Shown here piece after piece: positions 23,901 through 32,880 of a DNA stretch of 64,000 bases (its first letter is position 1; each line of letters opens with the position of its first letter). The stretch spans positions 2,418,001 through 2,482,000 of the forward strand of contig OY754465.1 of the NCBI GenBank assembly GCA_963575645.1, in the 5' to 3' direction. The stretch is from Xanthostigma xanthostigma (lineage: Eukaryota > Arthropoda > Insecta > Raphidioptera > Raphidiidae). Under the pieces are notes generated by a model that saw only the letters and a list, made by a program, of their open reading frames with translations, had not been told where the DNA came from and made no database searches. Position numbers and translations under genes: made by a program.

Positions 23901-24212
23901 AAAAAATATAATGCTTACAAAATTTTGAAAGTTCAATTTGGATTTAAGTGCAGTGTCATCAGCAACCGGTCTTTGTTGAAGTGACACCGAGGGCGGTGCA
24001 AGGGGTGGCGCGTTAGTCGACGGGTTCGCCGTCGCCGGACATGCGAGTTCTGGCGCCTCGTCGCTTCCGTCCGCGCACTGAGGTATACCGTCGCAGGCGT
24101 TGTAGATCGCTATGCATTCGGACGTCGATCGGCACTCGAATTGGTATCGACTGCACGCGCGTCCTGCAAAAACGACAAGCGTCAAAACAACAATTTTTAG
24201 CGTTTTTGCCAT
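14835..24212 (-). CDS. Single-pass membrane protein with one LDL-receptor class A domain
   Basis: Eight exons on the minus strand (24212-23919, 22696-22357, 21332-21191, 19394-19276, 16866-16786, 16668-16594, 16486-16223, 14968-14835) all join in phase with GT-AG introns; the sum is 1449 nt, 482 residues plus stop. The N-terminus is hydrophobic. Residues 20-58 hold the six cysteines (20, 27, 33, 40, 46, 58) and the acidic DGSDE motif of a calcium-binding LDLa module. A long Gln/Asn/Pro/Ser-rich ectodomain follows, then a membrane segment at about 432-451 spanning the last intron, then a 31-residue tail starting RLRVVRKRMRRGGK and ending YLVNGMYL. It should be a type I surface or secretory-pathway protein. 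I do not recognise a named orthologue. Introns hold a SINE, a LINE end, a TTAA element and palindromes. Start and exon 2 donor are uncertain (see those entries). Confidence 0.82.
15030..15415. repeat. Dispersed-repeat fragment with ~45-50-bp degenerate tandem units
   Basis: Starts with the phrase TCGTGTCACGAAGTTCGTCC; from about 15225 the stretch AATTTGCTCAAAGCTATTA recurs four times with TTCAGAAGCAAATCTGGTAG. Lies in the last intron of the LDLa gene. Confidence 0.6.
15461..16049. mobile_element. TTAA-flanked (piggyBac-like) non-autonomous element
   Basis: Ends GGTGACCAACTA and complement, each flanked by TTAA (15457-15460 and 16050-16053), the target site of piggyBac-type elements. Inside, a 78-bp unit containing GTGCCGGAAACGGCA is present twice (about 15754 and 15832). 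Sits in the last LDLa intron. Confidence 0.75.
16223..16486 (-). CDS. LDLa gene exon 7: charged linker and start of membrane segment
   Basis: Acceptor TTTTTTTTCAG at 16487; 264 nt coding a Lys/Glu/Thr/His-rich linker and then SGAILSLTLG, the first half of the membrane helix, to donor TTGG|GTATGT at 16223/16222. Read-through would stop four codons later, so splicing is needed for the helix to be completed. Confidence 0.82.
16594..16668 (-). CDS. LDLa gene exon 6
   Basis: Acceptor TTTTTTTAG at 16669; 75 nt coding QVLPQYGSDQDLPLNWKPQN and a few residues to donor CCTG|GTAAAT at 16594/16593. The NW-P pattern echoes the end of exon 5. Confidence 0.8.
16786..16866 (-). CDS. LDLa gene exon 5
   Basis: Acceptor ATTTTTACAG at 16867; 81 nt coding DSGNSRYIMPPDVRENWPQV and a few more residues to donor CCAAG|GTGATC at 16786/16785. 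Phase 1 in and out. Confidence 0.8.
16960..17006. repeat. Short inverted repeat
   Basis: TTATGATGCTCG and complement around GGTGGCCACC, in an LDLa intron. Confidence 0.65.
17038..17180. repeat. Two ~66-bp tandem units
   Basis: TTTCCGTAGTGAATTGTGC at 17045 and again at 17111, each ending CTAGCATCATAA-TACAT. Confidence 0.7.
17181..18630. other. AT-rich part of an LDLa intron
   Basis: No coding sequence, clear TIRs or tandem repeats recognised. Confidence 0.4.
18631..19245 (+). mobile_element. Helitron-like repeat, copy interrupted by a tRNA-headed SINE
   Basis: Starts TCTATACTAATATATAAAGC and ends near GAAACCGGACGGAACCGCTA, matching copies at 39468-39805, 50422-50777 and 61450-61808. TC at one end and a CTAG-like other end without inverted repeats suggest a Helitron-type element (inference). 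Compared with the other copies, about 280 bp (18816-19098) is extra and contains a tRNA-like sequence and an A/T-rich tail. Confidence 0.65.
18893..18964 (+). ncRNA. tRNA-like head of a SINE (not a working tRNA)
   Basis: A-box-like TGGCTCAATCGGTAGAGC and B-box GGTTCGAGCCCC are intact, as in tRNA genes, but the 5' arm does not pair with the 3' GTTGGGC. The overall pattern is closest to tRNA-Lys. Probably the promoter part of an inserted SINE. Confidence 0.55.
19276..19394 (-). CDS. LDLa gene exon 4
   Basis: Acceptor ATTTTTACAG at 19395; 119 nt coding a Tyr/Asn-rich stretch (FPKFSNYYNNEAYRPQIPEA) to donor GCAAG|GTTAGT at 19276/19275. Phase agrees on both sides. Confidence 0.8.
19443..20121. 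other. AT-rich part of an LDLa intron
   Basis: No gene seen. A C-rich patch around 19782-19830 (CCCTTCCCTC and CCCCTCCCCCC) is the only composition change. Confidence 0.35.
20122..20425. mobile_element. TIR element ('GTGTGTTCC' family)
   Basis: Arms GTGTGTTCCGAAATATA..CCAGTATACTGG..CATGACGTCA face complements ending at 20422-20424. A half copy lies at 32725-32880 and an inner piece at about 33510-33560. Target duplication not certain. Confidence 0.7.
20456..20540 (+). mobile_element. Solo right end of a Harbinger-like MITE
   Basis: Matches the right end of 48726-49149 (ATCAAGAAAACC.., CTAGCCTCGTGTGCAGCG) and stops at GGCCT followed by TAA (20541-20543). Confidence 0.6.
20744..20888. repeat. 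Near-perfect 145-bp snap-back palindrome, copy 1
   Basis: Arms TATATGTTACGGTTAATACA and complement with inner GGTTAATTCGGGTA; second copy at 41437-41589. Confidence 0.85.
21191..21332 (-). CDS. LDLa gene exon 3
   Basis: Acceptor TTGTTTAG at 21333; 142 nt coding QGSHIFNHKMNGLQVADPAE and on to a donor GCAGG|GTGAGC at 21191/21190. Incoming phase 1 and outgoing phase 2 match both neighbours. Confidence 0.78.
21533..21772 (-). pseudogene. 3' end of a LINE (non-LTR retrotransposon), minus strand
   Basis: On the minus strand an open stretch ending FSNGFYSINELT and TAA (21603-21601) is followed by about 70 bp with AATAAA and a (TCTAA) tail at 21533. KLPENYRTVTSSAFKKKIKD looks like the reverse-transcriptase protein C-terminus of CR1/jockey-type LINEs. 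Upstream the frame is broken. It lies in an LDLa intron in the same sense as the gene. Confidence 0.65.
21890..22320. other. LDLa intron with a short IR
   Basis: Only a small inverted repeat is seen (TTATAATGTAGGTGCCTAC near 22160 and its complement near 22220). Confidence 0.45.
22357..22696 (-). CDS. LDLa gene exon 2: Gln/Asn/Pro-rich ectodomain
   Basis: Acceptor TATATTCCAG at 22697, then DSSLIPKFPQLSSKVQDVPK and a run rich in Gln, Asn, Pro and Met. Two donors fit the next exon in the same phase: TCAG|GTATTA (exon end 22357) and TCTT|GTAAGT (exon end 22345). The second adds 12 bases (four codons). Confidence 0.8.
22831..23243 (+). mobile_element. tRNA-derived SINE, copy 1
   Basis: tRNA-like head (22831-22901) with B-box GGTTCGAATCC and an Ala-type anticodon loop, then a body GAGAAACGGTAATTCCTGTA.. 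and GATGGTTCC, then an ATTATTATTAT tail. A second copy is at 43521-43903. Lies in LDLa intron 1. Confidence 0.8.
23335..23868. repeat. Fold-back repeat with CCGACTTCAAAA ends
   Basis: ACCGACTTCAAAAAAGGAGG at 23337 and a second inward-facing pair at 23619-23842 (TTGAACCGACTTCAAAAT.. and complement, with TGGAGTCGGTGTC / GACACCGACTCCA inside). Two related palindromes appear joined. Confidence 0.65.
23919..24212 (-). CDS. LDLa gene exon 1 (or internal exon from 24163): LDLa module
   Basis: From ATG at 24212-24210 this codes 98 residues: a signal-like stretch (MAKTLKIVVLTLVVFAG), the LDLa module and a Pro-rich linker, ending at donor TTT|GTAAGC (23919/23918). An alternative is an acceptor TTTTTGCAG|GA with the exon beginning at 24163: sequence before that point is AT-rich and pyrimidine-rich like an intron end, sequence after it is GC-rich. 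If so, the signal peptide is coded by an upstream exon beyond the 24.2-26.9 kb repeat. Confidence 0.75.
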
Positions 24213-24878
24213 TATTTGCTATTCATGATTATGGATCATTCTATGTCAAATCGACCGATAATTGGAATCGACCCCTTCCGATTTGGATGAAATTCGGTAA
24301 GAAGTTTTCTTTCATCCTATAACAAAGTTTTACCAACGAAGAACATTATTAAGCTATTGCATAGCTTCTATCGCGGGCTTTGAGCGCGGCGACCGAATCA
24401 AGAAATTCCGTAACGAAAAAACCTAACACCCACCACTCCGACCGGCACAGCGGTGCGGCGTTGAAAGCCGTGCATCGTCTAACGTCGTTTCAGTTCGGCA
24501 GACTTCGGCACGGTGTTTGTGTGCTCATAACTGCATAACTGCTCATAACTGATTCTATCTTTATTTGTGTATAAATGAATTTATATATAATACTGCTATA
24601 AAAATAACCTAAATTATTTAGGTTATGTGCAGAGAAAGCATATATGATATTATATCTATATAAATGTACATCGCGCGAAATTCTATGATTAAACTCTTAA
24701 TATCGTTCTTTTTGTTCAAATTTTTTGAATGAATAATTGTTTTGGTGTGTAATTACACTATTTATACCTTATTATTTATACCTAGCTATTTTCGTTTTAT
24801 AGAGAAGAAAAACTTAAAGACCTAAAAAGAATATGCAATAGCTTTACCGCGGCAGTCCCCGAGTGCCACACGTATTTT

Positions 24879-26105
24879 TAACTTCCCGCTTTAAAAAAAA
24901 AAAAAAAATTTTTTTTTTTTCAAAAATCGGGAAGTTATTGGTTTCACCCCGATTTTCGAAAATCGAGTTTTCGCCAGATCTCGACGTTTTGAGGTCCTAG
25001 GAAGCTATTAAAACTATTTTGGCGATGATGTCCGTAGGGCTGTATGTATGTGTGTGTGTGTATGTATGTATGTAAACCTTTTATATCTTTTGAACGGAGT
25101 GTCCGACTGAAACGCGGTTTGCGGCATCTGACGTGATCTTGGTGAACTTATACTTCCTGAAAATTTGAAACGATTCGGCCCAAAAAATTTTGAGAAATCT
25201 TAAAAAAACAAGTTTCAAAAATTGTTTAAAATTTGTTTTTGTAAAATATTTTCTAAACTACTAAACCGAATAATTCCAAAATCTAATCAGCTCTTCTCCT
25301 TAACAAACTGCGTCGATTTCCGTAAACCGCATCAAAATCGGTTCATTTGTTCACGAGATACCGTGAACGAAAAAATCGTAAAAAAGTGTTTTTTTAAAAT
25401 GATTCTTAAAATTGTTATCAGATCGATTTTTTTGTAATAAATTACTTTCTTAGGCTAAAAAAACTGCGTCGATCGCCGCAAACCAGATCAAAATTGGTTC
25501 ATTTGTTCATGAGATAACGTGAACGAAAAATTAGGAGAAAAGTAATTTTTTATAATTACTCGTAAAATTCTTATCAAATCGATTTTTTTGTAATAATTTA
25601 CTTTCTTAGGTTAAAAAAACTGCGTCGATCGCCGCAAACCAGATCAAAATTGGTTCATTTGTTCATGAGATAACGTGAACGAAAAATTAGGAAAAAAGTA
25701 ATTTTTTATAATTACTCGTAAAATTCTTATCAAATCGATTTTTTTGTAATAATTTACTTTCTTAGGTTAAAAAAACTGCGTCGATCGACGCAAACCGCAT
25801 CAAAATCGGCTCATTTGTTTACGAGATATCATGAACGAAAAATTTGTAAAAAAGTGTTTTTTTTAAATTGCTCGTAAAATTCCTATGAGATCGATTTTTC
25901 TGTAATAAATGACTTTTTTAGGATAAAAAATTGAGTCGACTGCCGCAAATCGCATCAAAATCGGTTCATTTGTTCATGAGATATAGTGAACGAAAATTTC
26001 GTAACAAAGTGTTTTTTTTTTGAGCTCGAAGAGCTAAAAAATTAACTTCTTGCTATATTTTATATATTTTTTAACGTTTTGAACTCGAAAATAGCGGGAA
26101 GTTAC
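24879..26105. mobile_element. Nested element bounded by AACTTCCCGC / GCGGGAAGTT
   Basis: Ends are short inverted repeats; the interior has a TGTATGTATG microsatellite (25039-25073) and the tandem array at 25309-26030. Confidence 0.6.
25309..26030. repeat. ~155-bp tandem array, five degenerate units
   Basis: CTGCGTCGATCGCCGCAAAC begins each unit at about 25309, 25466, 25620, 25776 and 25931; each carries GGTTCATTTGTTCATGAGAT. Confidence 0.8.
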
Positions 26106-26129
26106 AGGGATAGCCTGCAGGGTCAAAGT

Positions 26130-26790
26130 TCTTTTCAAATTTTTTTTTTTCAAAAGTTATGCAAAATTAAAAAAATTATCATTTTTCGAATCTTGCAAGT
26201 TTATTTTTTGATATCTCGAAAACTGTTATAGTTACAAAAATTGACCTTGGTTCATTTTATAGAGAATATTTGGTGCTACAAAAAATATATTTAAAAAAAA
26301 TTTTAAAATACAAAAATCGCAAAATATTGTTTTTTTCAAAATTGAATAAATTAAAAACTTTTTTTTTGACTCAATTTTTTTTGTAGACTACCTCTATCTG
26401 TTCCTAAAAAACCCTGAAATTTTCAGAGAAGTGTTTTTTTTTTCTTTCGAAGATATGCATTTTTTAATTTTGAAAAAAAAAATTCTTTTTCGCTAAAAAA
26501 AACATCTCTTTGAAAATTTCAGGGTTTTTTAAGAACAGATCGAGGTAGATTATAAAAAAATTAGAGTCAAAAAAAATTTTTGATTTATTCAATTTTGAAA
26601 ATTTCCAAATTTTGTAATTTTTTGATATTTCAAATATTTTTTTTATATATACATATTTTTTGTAGCCTCAAATATCCTCTTTAAAATGAACCAAGGTCGA
26701 TTTTTGTAACTATAATAGTTTTCGTGATATTCAAAAAACAAACTTAAAAGATTCGAAAAATGATAAAAGCATAATTTTTGAAAAAAAAAT
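26130..26790. repeat. Inner fold-back of the composite element
   Basis: TTGACCTTGGTTCATTTTA at 26243 faces AAATGAACCAAGGTCGATT at 26683; CCCTGAAATTTTCAGAG at 26412 faces GAAAATTTCAGGGTT at 26512. Confidence 0.7.
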
Positions 26791-27251
26791 AATGTTTTTC
26801 GTTGGTCAAACTTTGTTATAGGATGAAAGAAAACTTCTGACCAAATCTCATCCAAATCGGAAGGGATCGATACCAACTATCGGTCAATTTGACATGGAAT
26901 GACCCTTATTACATATTTTATATTTTGTTGGTAGTACTTGACACAAAAAAAAACTGTAAAACGAAAGCTTGTAAAACGGAAACGACGCGTAATTTTGTAG
27001 AATGGAATGACGATTTTTTTTCTGAATGTTGGCGGCAATAATAGTTTGGTGACAGTATGTTGATACTTTTTTTCTGTAATTATAAGACACTAGTAATAAT
27101 AATACTGTTGTGCTTTACTCGCAAACATTTAAAGAAAATAAGAATATCAGTGGCGCACGCTAAATCAAAACAGAATGCGTAACAAAATGAATCAATGTAA
27201 GTTTTGAAAGAGTGCATGGTTTTAGATGGATGTCATTTAGATGTTTGCTAA

Positions 27252-27870
27252 AGGCCCCTTCACACGATGCAAGATTTCCTGCTCGCTAGCTTGCTTGGAT
27301 TCTTGCAGGCAGTTTTGCACGCTACGCTGTTGGATGTGACGTCACTGATTGGTCCGCTGCTCGCTATCTTGCTATATTTGGGTAATAGGTTCAGTGCTAT
27401 TTTTCATGCAGCGCTGCCTGCTAGTTTGAGAATTTGACCAATTATGGAGTCGTATTTTATCACATGATATCGTCTGACATTCTTTAAATATGGTGTTGTT
27501 TGAAAAAGCTTTCAAGTGAACAGCGATGGGGCCAAAAGTTGTAAAATCAAAATGTAAATGGACTCGACAGGAAATAATTTTTTGCTTTGATTTTTCTCTT
27601 CTCTCCCGAAGCTTTTCAATCATTATTAAAGTCATAGTAGCAATTCGTCTACGACGAATTGTTTCTTGCACAATCATCACATCCATATTTAAATTTCAAA
27701 TATAACTGTCAAGTGTCAACATAGCAAAACAGCGAGCAAACAAGCAAGCTGCGTGTGTAGCGAAACTAGCAGTGCTCCCTACCAACCACCTAAGCAGGAT
27801 AACATGCATGGCAGCTTGCAAGACTTCAAGCAAGCTAGCGAGCACGAAACCCTGCGTCGTAAAGACATGC
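27252..27870. mobile_element. PIF/Harbinger-like non-autonomous element
   Basis: TAA at 27249-27251 then AGGCCCCTTCACACGATGCA; arms with CTCGCTAGCTTGCTTG face complements near 27820-27850. A basic minus-strand frame (27686-27580; ETIRRRRIATMTLIMIEKLR) may be a transposase remnant, but this is weak. Confidence 0.55.
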
Positions 27871-28146
27871 GGAAACTGAGAAGTGTTGAAATTTCCAGGA
27901 AAAGTTGCAAAACAATTCACTCTTTTCGTTATAACACTATTGTTTATCGCTTTAGTTACTTTGAAATTGCGATTTGTTTTTTTATTTTTAAAATTGTTAG
28001 TGTCTATTTTTTTTTGTCGTTTATATTTTTCCTACAAAGATTAATTATTTTCGGAGGAATGCTTATTTAGAAACTTTAAAACAAAAATATGTGTGTATAT
28101 CAGCTCCGACGCACGACTGGAGTTACTCCTTAGATACGCTGTGTAA

Positions 28147-28420
28147 TGTATTCCGTCTCATTCTTTCGCACGTTAAATCCAACAGATATATATGTTTGGC
28201 TCTTTTGTATTCCATCTCATTCTTTCGCACGTTAAATTCTACAGATATATATGTTTGTCTCTATACATATATACAAGATTAATCTAGCATCGCTACTAAT
28301 GTATTCCATCTCATTCTTTCGCATGTTAAATCCTACAGAGATATATGTTTGTCTCTTTTGAAGCGGACGAGCGTAACGCCACACTTGAAGCGGTGGAGCG
28401 TAACGCCTCACCAATTGATT
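28147..28420. repeat. ~58-bp tandem repeats
   Basis: GTATTCCRTCTCATTCTTTC units at 28148, 28207 and 28301, followed by two ~28-bp units with GAAGCGG-GAGCGTAACGCC. Confidence 0.75.
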
Positions 28421-28530
28421 ATACTAAAATTTCCGTACCGGACCTTATAACTCAAAATCGTTTCTTAAGGAGTAAACTCCAAAAACATTAGTCTCCGATA
28501 GTCTATAAAGCATACATCTATTAATTAACT

Positions 28531-28909
28531 ATATGAATCATTGCCTATCTACTCAATGTGCGGTGAGTGAACGCAACAAAGCGTATCGAAAAATATATCT
28601 GCGTCTCTTTCTTCGATGTAATTCCCTGATTTCTCCGATGATAGGATTGGTTGACGTACTTGCATTCAATCTGAATAAAGTATGTCTGTTTCAAAAACCT
28701 TGTCTTTTTCTATGACGTTAACATGGACGTACCCAGCTTTTGGCCCAGGAGGGGGCAAATTAGAAATTTCTTAAGCCGGGTCCCCCGTGCTTGTTTTGCC
28801 CTCCTAGATACGCCAGTGCTTACGGCGTAAAAAAGCACAGAAGTATATGTTTGCACCCTAATAGTTCGATTGCGACTTTATTCCTATGCTCAGTATAGAA
28901 TAAAAGTAT
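28531..28909 (+). repeat. Dispersed repeat B (single-unit copy)
   Basis: Begins ATATGAATCATTGCCTATCT, includes GATGATAGGATTGGTTGA and an inner inverted repeat (GGCGTACCCAG / CTGGATACGCC type). Related copies: 54184-54664 (minus), 55672-56010, 56775-57600. Confidence 0.75.
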
Positions 28910-29503
28910 ACTAGTGTGACCTGTGCGAATTATTCGCACTAAATAAGTATAATAATTATCACTTTACAAAATTATTTTTTAAATATGATTGTTGGTATTC
29001 AATTCGTTTCTAATTTTGCACACTGCTTATAACGTTCTTCTTTTTGTTGTATTACAATATGAAGCTCAGATGACAGATCGAAGAAATATTTTACTAAAAT
29101 TGTCATATAGAGGCGCAAGTAGCAAAAGCGTTGAGCTAATCCGTCAGATGGCATCATGCAGCATTGCTGTGACGTTGTTCAGCGTTGCTCGCTGTTTCAA
29201 AATTAAAGCCGTTAGATGGCAGTATGCAGTATTGTGTCTGTTGTATTACAATATGAAGGTCAGATGACAGATCTAAGTGTTGACGTTGTTTCAAAATTAA
29301 AGCCGTCAGATGGCAGACGTTGTTCAGCGTTGCTGTTAATTAATTAATTTACAAAAACAAAAGCAATAATAAATTTTTTAGTTGTCGATGTAAGTAGAGC
29401 AAGCAATTATCTGTAAAATGATATATAATTTATGTGGAGGTATTGTGAGGTTTTTTCTAAAAAGGGAGGCAAACATCTTTAACATTAATATTAATATATA
29501 TGA
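28910..29503. repeat. ~600-bp direct repeat, left copy
   Basis: From ACTAGTGTGACCTGTGCGAA to ATTAATATATATGAT. About 93% like 31087-31695 by eye. Contains repeated GCCGTCAGATGGCAG-type segments. Confidence 0.8.
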
Positions 29504-29749
29504 TGGTCTAAAAAAACATGAGCATTCAGATAACGAACGGACGCCACTGATAATGATAAACAAATACGTGCAGTTAGTTTGCCACCGATGCATATCTGCA
29601 CAGTTCGTTAGAGCGTAAATCCAATGTCATACCGCAAAACATTGTCGTTTATTAGTGTAAATATTATTTTACTATTTTTAAATACATCGTTTTACACTTT
29701 TTTCTTTCTCACCATCTTAAGACTATCGTTTAAAGAAAATTTTCATCTC

Positions 29750-30710
29750 TCAAAAATGGGTAAAGCCCAAGAATCTTGGGCCAAGATGATAACTGTCGCT
29801 TCTGTAAAGAAGCAAAAGAAACTGCTGAACACATCCTATGCGAATGTGAAGCAGTGCTCTCCAAAAGGCTGCTATATCTCAACAGGCCTTTTCCAAAGCC
29901 TGAGGACATATGGAGAGTAGTCCCCAGTAAGGTCGCACGTTGAAAACAAAAGTGACATTAAGCAAAAAATTACATTTTACAGTAGAGCACTTTTTAGTTT
30001 TAATAATATTGTTTTGTCCTAAAAAAGTTACTATTTAAATACTGCTTATAGAGATTCTTTTGTTAATAATGAGACAATTTATATTTGTTTTAATTTATTT
30101 GTTGACCACAATGTTAAAAATAAAGTTATTAAAAAAAAGACCTTTCAACAATAATTGTTTGTTTAGTGTCATTGTTGTCATAACCTATAACCAGTAAATT
30201 GGAGACTTCAACTGCAAAAAGTGTCACTAAACGAAATGTGTTATTTTATGTATTTACTTACTTGCATTAATTTTTGTAGCAACTGTAATCAGTAAACTGT
30301 CATTTAACGAAATGTGTCACTTTTTCACTTACAGCGACGTACGTACCAAACAACTGCTTTGACACAATTAAAATAGTGTCGTTATATCATACACGACCAT
30401 GGGCAATTCTTCCAAAATATAAAGTGACAATAGCTCAATCTAGCGTAAATAAGTGGATTTATGAGCAAACGGAAATTTTCGTATAGTGACACTCTTGCAG
30501 TAAAACATGAATCTTACAAAAGGTGAAAAGTGAACTTTTTTGTATAGTGTCACTATTGTTTTCAACGTGAAGGTACATAAAAGGTTCATAAAAAGCATTC
30601 TACCAGACTGGGAATAATGCTATTAGGGGATGCACAAAAGATCTTTTAGGTCGCAGTGTTTGTGAGATATCAAGTGTCTTATTACCTCAAATAAATCTAA
30701 TCTAATCTAT
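29750..30710 (+). pseudogene. LINE 3' end, split by a TIR element
   Basis: A frame with CRFCKEAKETAEHILCEC (a CCHC zinc-knuckle as at the C-terminus of jockey/RNase H-type LINEs) runs to 29935. After the 634-bp insert the frame resumes at 30570 with KVHKRFIKSILPDWE and a stop, then 3' untranslated sequence and a TCTAATCTAATCT tail at about 30705. The 5' part is absent, as is usual for LINE insertions. Confidence 0.7.
29936..30569. mobile_element. TIR element inserted in the LINE end
   Basis: CACGTTGAAAACAAAAGTGAC faces its complement at 30569 with one difference. AAGGT on both sides looks like the target duplication. The interior repeats motifs such as ACGAAATGTGT and GTGTCACT. Confidence 0.7.
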
Positions 30711-31086
30711 CGTTTAAAGAATATTGCATAAAAAAATACAGGACTTTTCATGATAGTGTTCGATTAGAATCGTTGCTTCTATGTAGACCCCCTTTTTCTA
30801 ATGCTCAGTTGCAGGAAGCATTGTCAAAAAATCTGATTTGACAATGATTTTAGATCTTAGACATATTTGTCCATATGAAAAGCATTGTATGGTTTTAATT
30901 CGATCCTACTCGAAAAATAATTGATCGATTGAAACGATATCATCTTAAACTGTGTATGTATTTATCATCGTTTTTTGTACGTTTTTCTACGCATACGATC
31001 AAAATTTAGCTTGAAAAGCGATCGTCTTCTATTTAGAACAATCAATTGTTTTTGTGTGAGTATTAGATGATAGCGATTTTGAATAC

Positions 31087-31695
31087 ATTAGACTAGAGTG
31101 ACCTGTGCGAATTATTCGCACTAAATAAGTATAATAATTATCACGTTACAAAATTATTTTTTAAATATGATTGCAGGTAGGTATTCAATTCGTTTCTAAT
31201 TTTGCACACTGCTTATAACGTTCTTCTTTTTGTTGTATTACAATATTATGAAGCTCAGATGACAGATCGAAGAAATATTCTACTAAAATTGTCATATAGA
31301 GGCGCAAGTAGCAAAAGCGTTGAGCTAAGCCGTCAGATGGCATTATGCAGCATTGCTGTGACGTTGTTCAGCGTTGCTCGCTGTTTCAAAATTAAAGCCG
31401 TCAGATGACAGTATGCAGTATTGTGTCAGTTGTATTACAATATGAAGTTCAGATGACAGATCGAAGTGTTGACGTTGTTTCAAAATTAAAGCCGTCAGAT
31501 GACAGACGTTGTTCAGCGTTGCTGTATTTTAATTAATTTACAAAAACAAAAGCAATAATAAATTTTTTAATTGTCGATGTCAGTAGAACAAGCAATTATA
31601 TGTAAAATGATATATAATTTATGTGGAGAAATTGTGAGGTTTTTTCTAAAAAGGGAGGCAAACATCATAAACCTTAGCGTATTAATATATATGAT
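31087..31695. repeat. ~600-bp direct repeat, right copy
   Basis: Same sequence and orientation as 28910-29503; the interval between holds a LINE 3' end. Confidence 0.8.
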
Positions 31696-32204
31696 TGCTC
31701 TTGATGTATGGAAACTGTAATTATATGATCACACTCTAAGGTCACTGGCAAATCAAATTTTTTGATAATCCTTTCTGCAACCCAGCTGCCAGCATAAAAA
31801 CTACTTAGTTGTTCCGGATGAAGATGGCAGCTTCCTTCAGCATAAAAACTAAATGAGGCGTTAATTTAGTCCATATTTATGGCTTGTCAACAATTTCTGC
31901 GTGATGAACATGTTACGGCGTTATTTATATTAATTTTAGATAACTTGTTTTCTAGAAAAAGTATACGCTTTGCAGCTAACTAATAGTAATTGCTTTTTGA
32001 AAACTCATTTTATATTAATTTTCAATTGATGAAAAAGTTCCCCGATATTTTCAATTATCGAACATTGATTCGCTATGTTAATCGATTTTCTGTCAGTGAC
32101 AACTGCTTATATATTTTGTACGAACATATTGAGTGCGCTTATTCATTGTATATGCTATGGTCAAAGCCCAGGGCACGCACTCTCATGGTTGGCCATGTGC
32201 CAAA

Positions 32205-32526
32205 TAGAGCTGTAAAAGTAACGAGAAATTGTGTACCCGTATGTATTCGTTACTTAAAGAACCAGTACTCGTTACTTTCGTATCGTTACGTTACTCGTTA
32301 CTTTTCATACGACATACAATCGTGTACTAACAGCATCAAGCATGTACCATCGCATCGAGGCGCGTCGCATACGTGATACGGTATGACTTCGTTCGTATAA
32401 CGTATAACCGCATCAAACGAGCCGAACTGACATGGATACGACAAATGCGAGTAAAGAAATGAATTTGTAAGTAACGATTCGTTACTTCGAGTCAGTAACG
32501 AATACATACGGTTTGTTACAGCTCTA
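32205..32526. mobile_element. hAT-like MITE
   Basis: Ends TAGAGCTGTAA and complement; flanked by GTGCCAAA (32197-32204) and GTGCCAGA (32527-32534), an 8-bp duplication with one change. Interior rich in CGTTAC. Confidence 0.75.
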
Positions 32527-32724
32527 GTGCCAGACAACCACTCGTATTGGTCAAAGGCTGAAATAGTTTTGTGTTCGGGACTTTGAATTTTTGGTCTTTC
32601 TATTGTATTTGAAACGGAAGTCCAATATACGACAACAAACGATGAAGACCGTTAAAGAACGACGGGGTGGCCAATCAAATGTCTTTGTTTCCAGTTCAAT
32701 ATCTCATTTCAACGACACATAAAG

Positions 32725-32880
32725 AGTGTGTTCCCAAATATAACCCAGTATGGCCAGTGCTAATGACGTCATGAATCGACGCCATTCGTTTACGTATTAT
32801 TATTTCCTTCCTCCACCAAAAGTAATTGTTTACTTTGGTGAGCAGACATTATTGCAAATAATAAATAATAAAATAAAAAA
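32725..32880. mobile_element. Half copy of the 20.1-kb TIR element
   Basis: AGTGTGTTCCCAAATATAAC and the following ATGACGTCATGAATCGACG match the left half of 20122-20425; the right end is missing here. Confidence 0.65.

Larger units (their letters stand above)
24228..26908. mobile_element. 2.7-kb composite inverted-repeat element
   Basis: The left end GGATCATTCTATGTCAAATC faces GGGTCATTCCATGTCAAATT at 26908; arms of about 120 bp. Within it are a separate IR-bounded block (24350-24860), a nested element with TTAACTTCCCGC ends (24879-26105) and an inner fold-back (26130-26790). No transposase seen. It lies just upstream of the LDLa exon 1. Confidence 0.7.

Noticed and set aside
25039..26030. 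CRISPR array or centromeric satellite
   Set aside because: The repeats are degenerate, ~155 bp, contiguous, without spacers, only five units, and lie inside a mobile element.
27372..27686. 104-residue minus-strand frame as a host gene
   Set aside because: Lies inside a Harbinger-like element; at most a transposase remnant, and only its first ~37 residues look protein-like.
28910..31695. LTR retrotransposon or endogenous retrovirus
   Set aside because: Direct repeats lack TG..CA ends, and the interior has no primer site, gag, protease or retroviral polymerase; it holds a LINE end instead.
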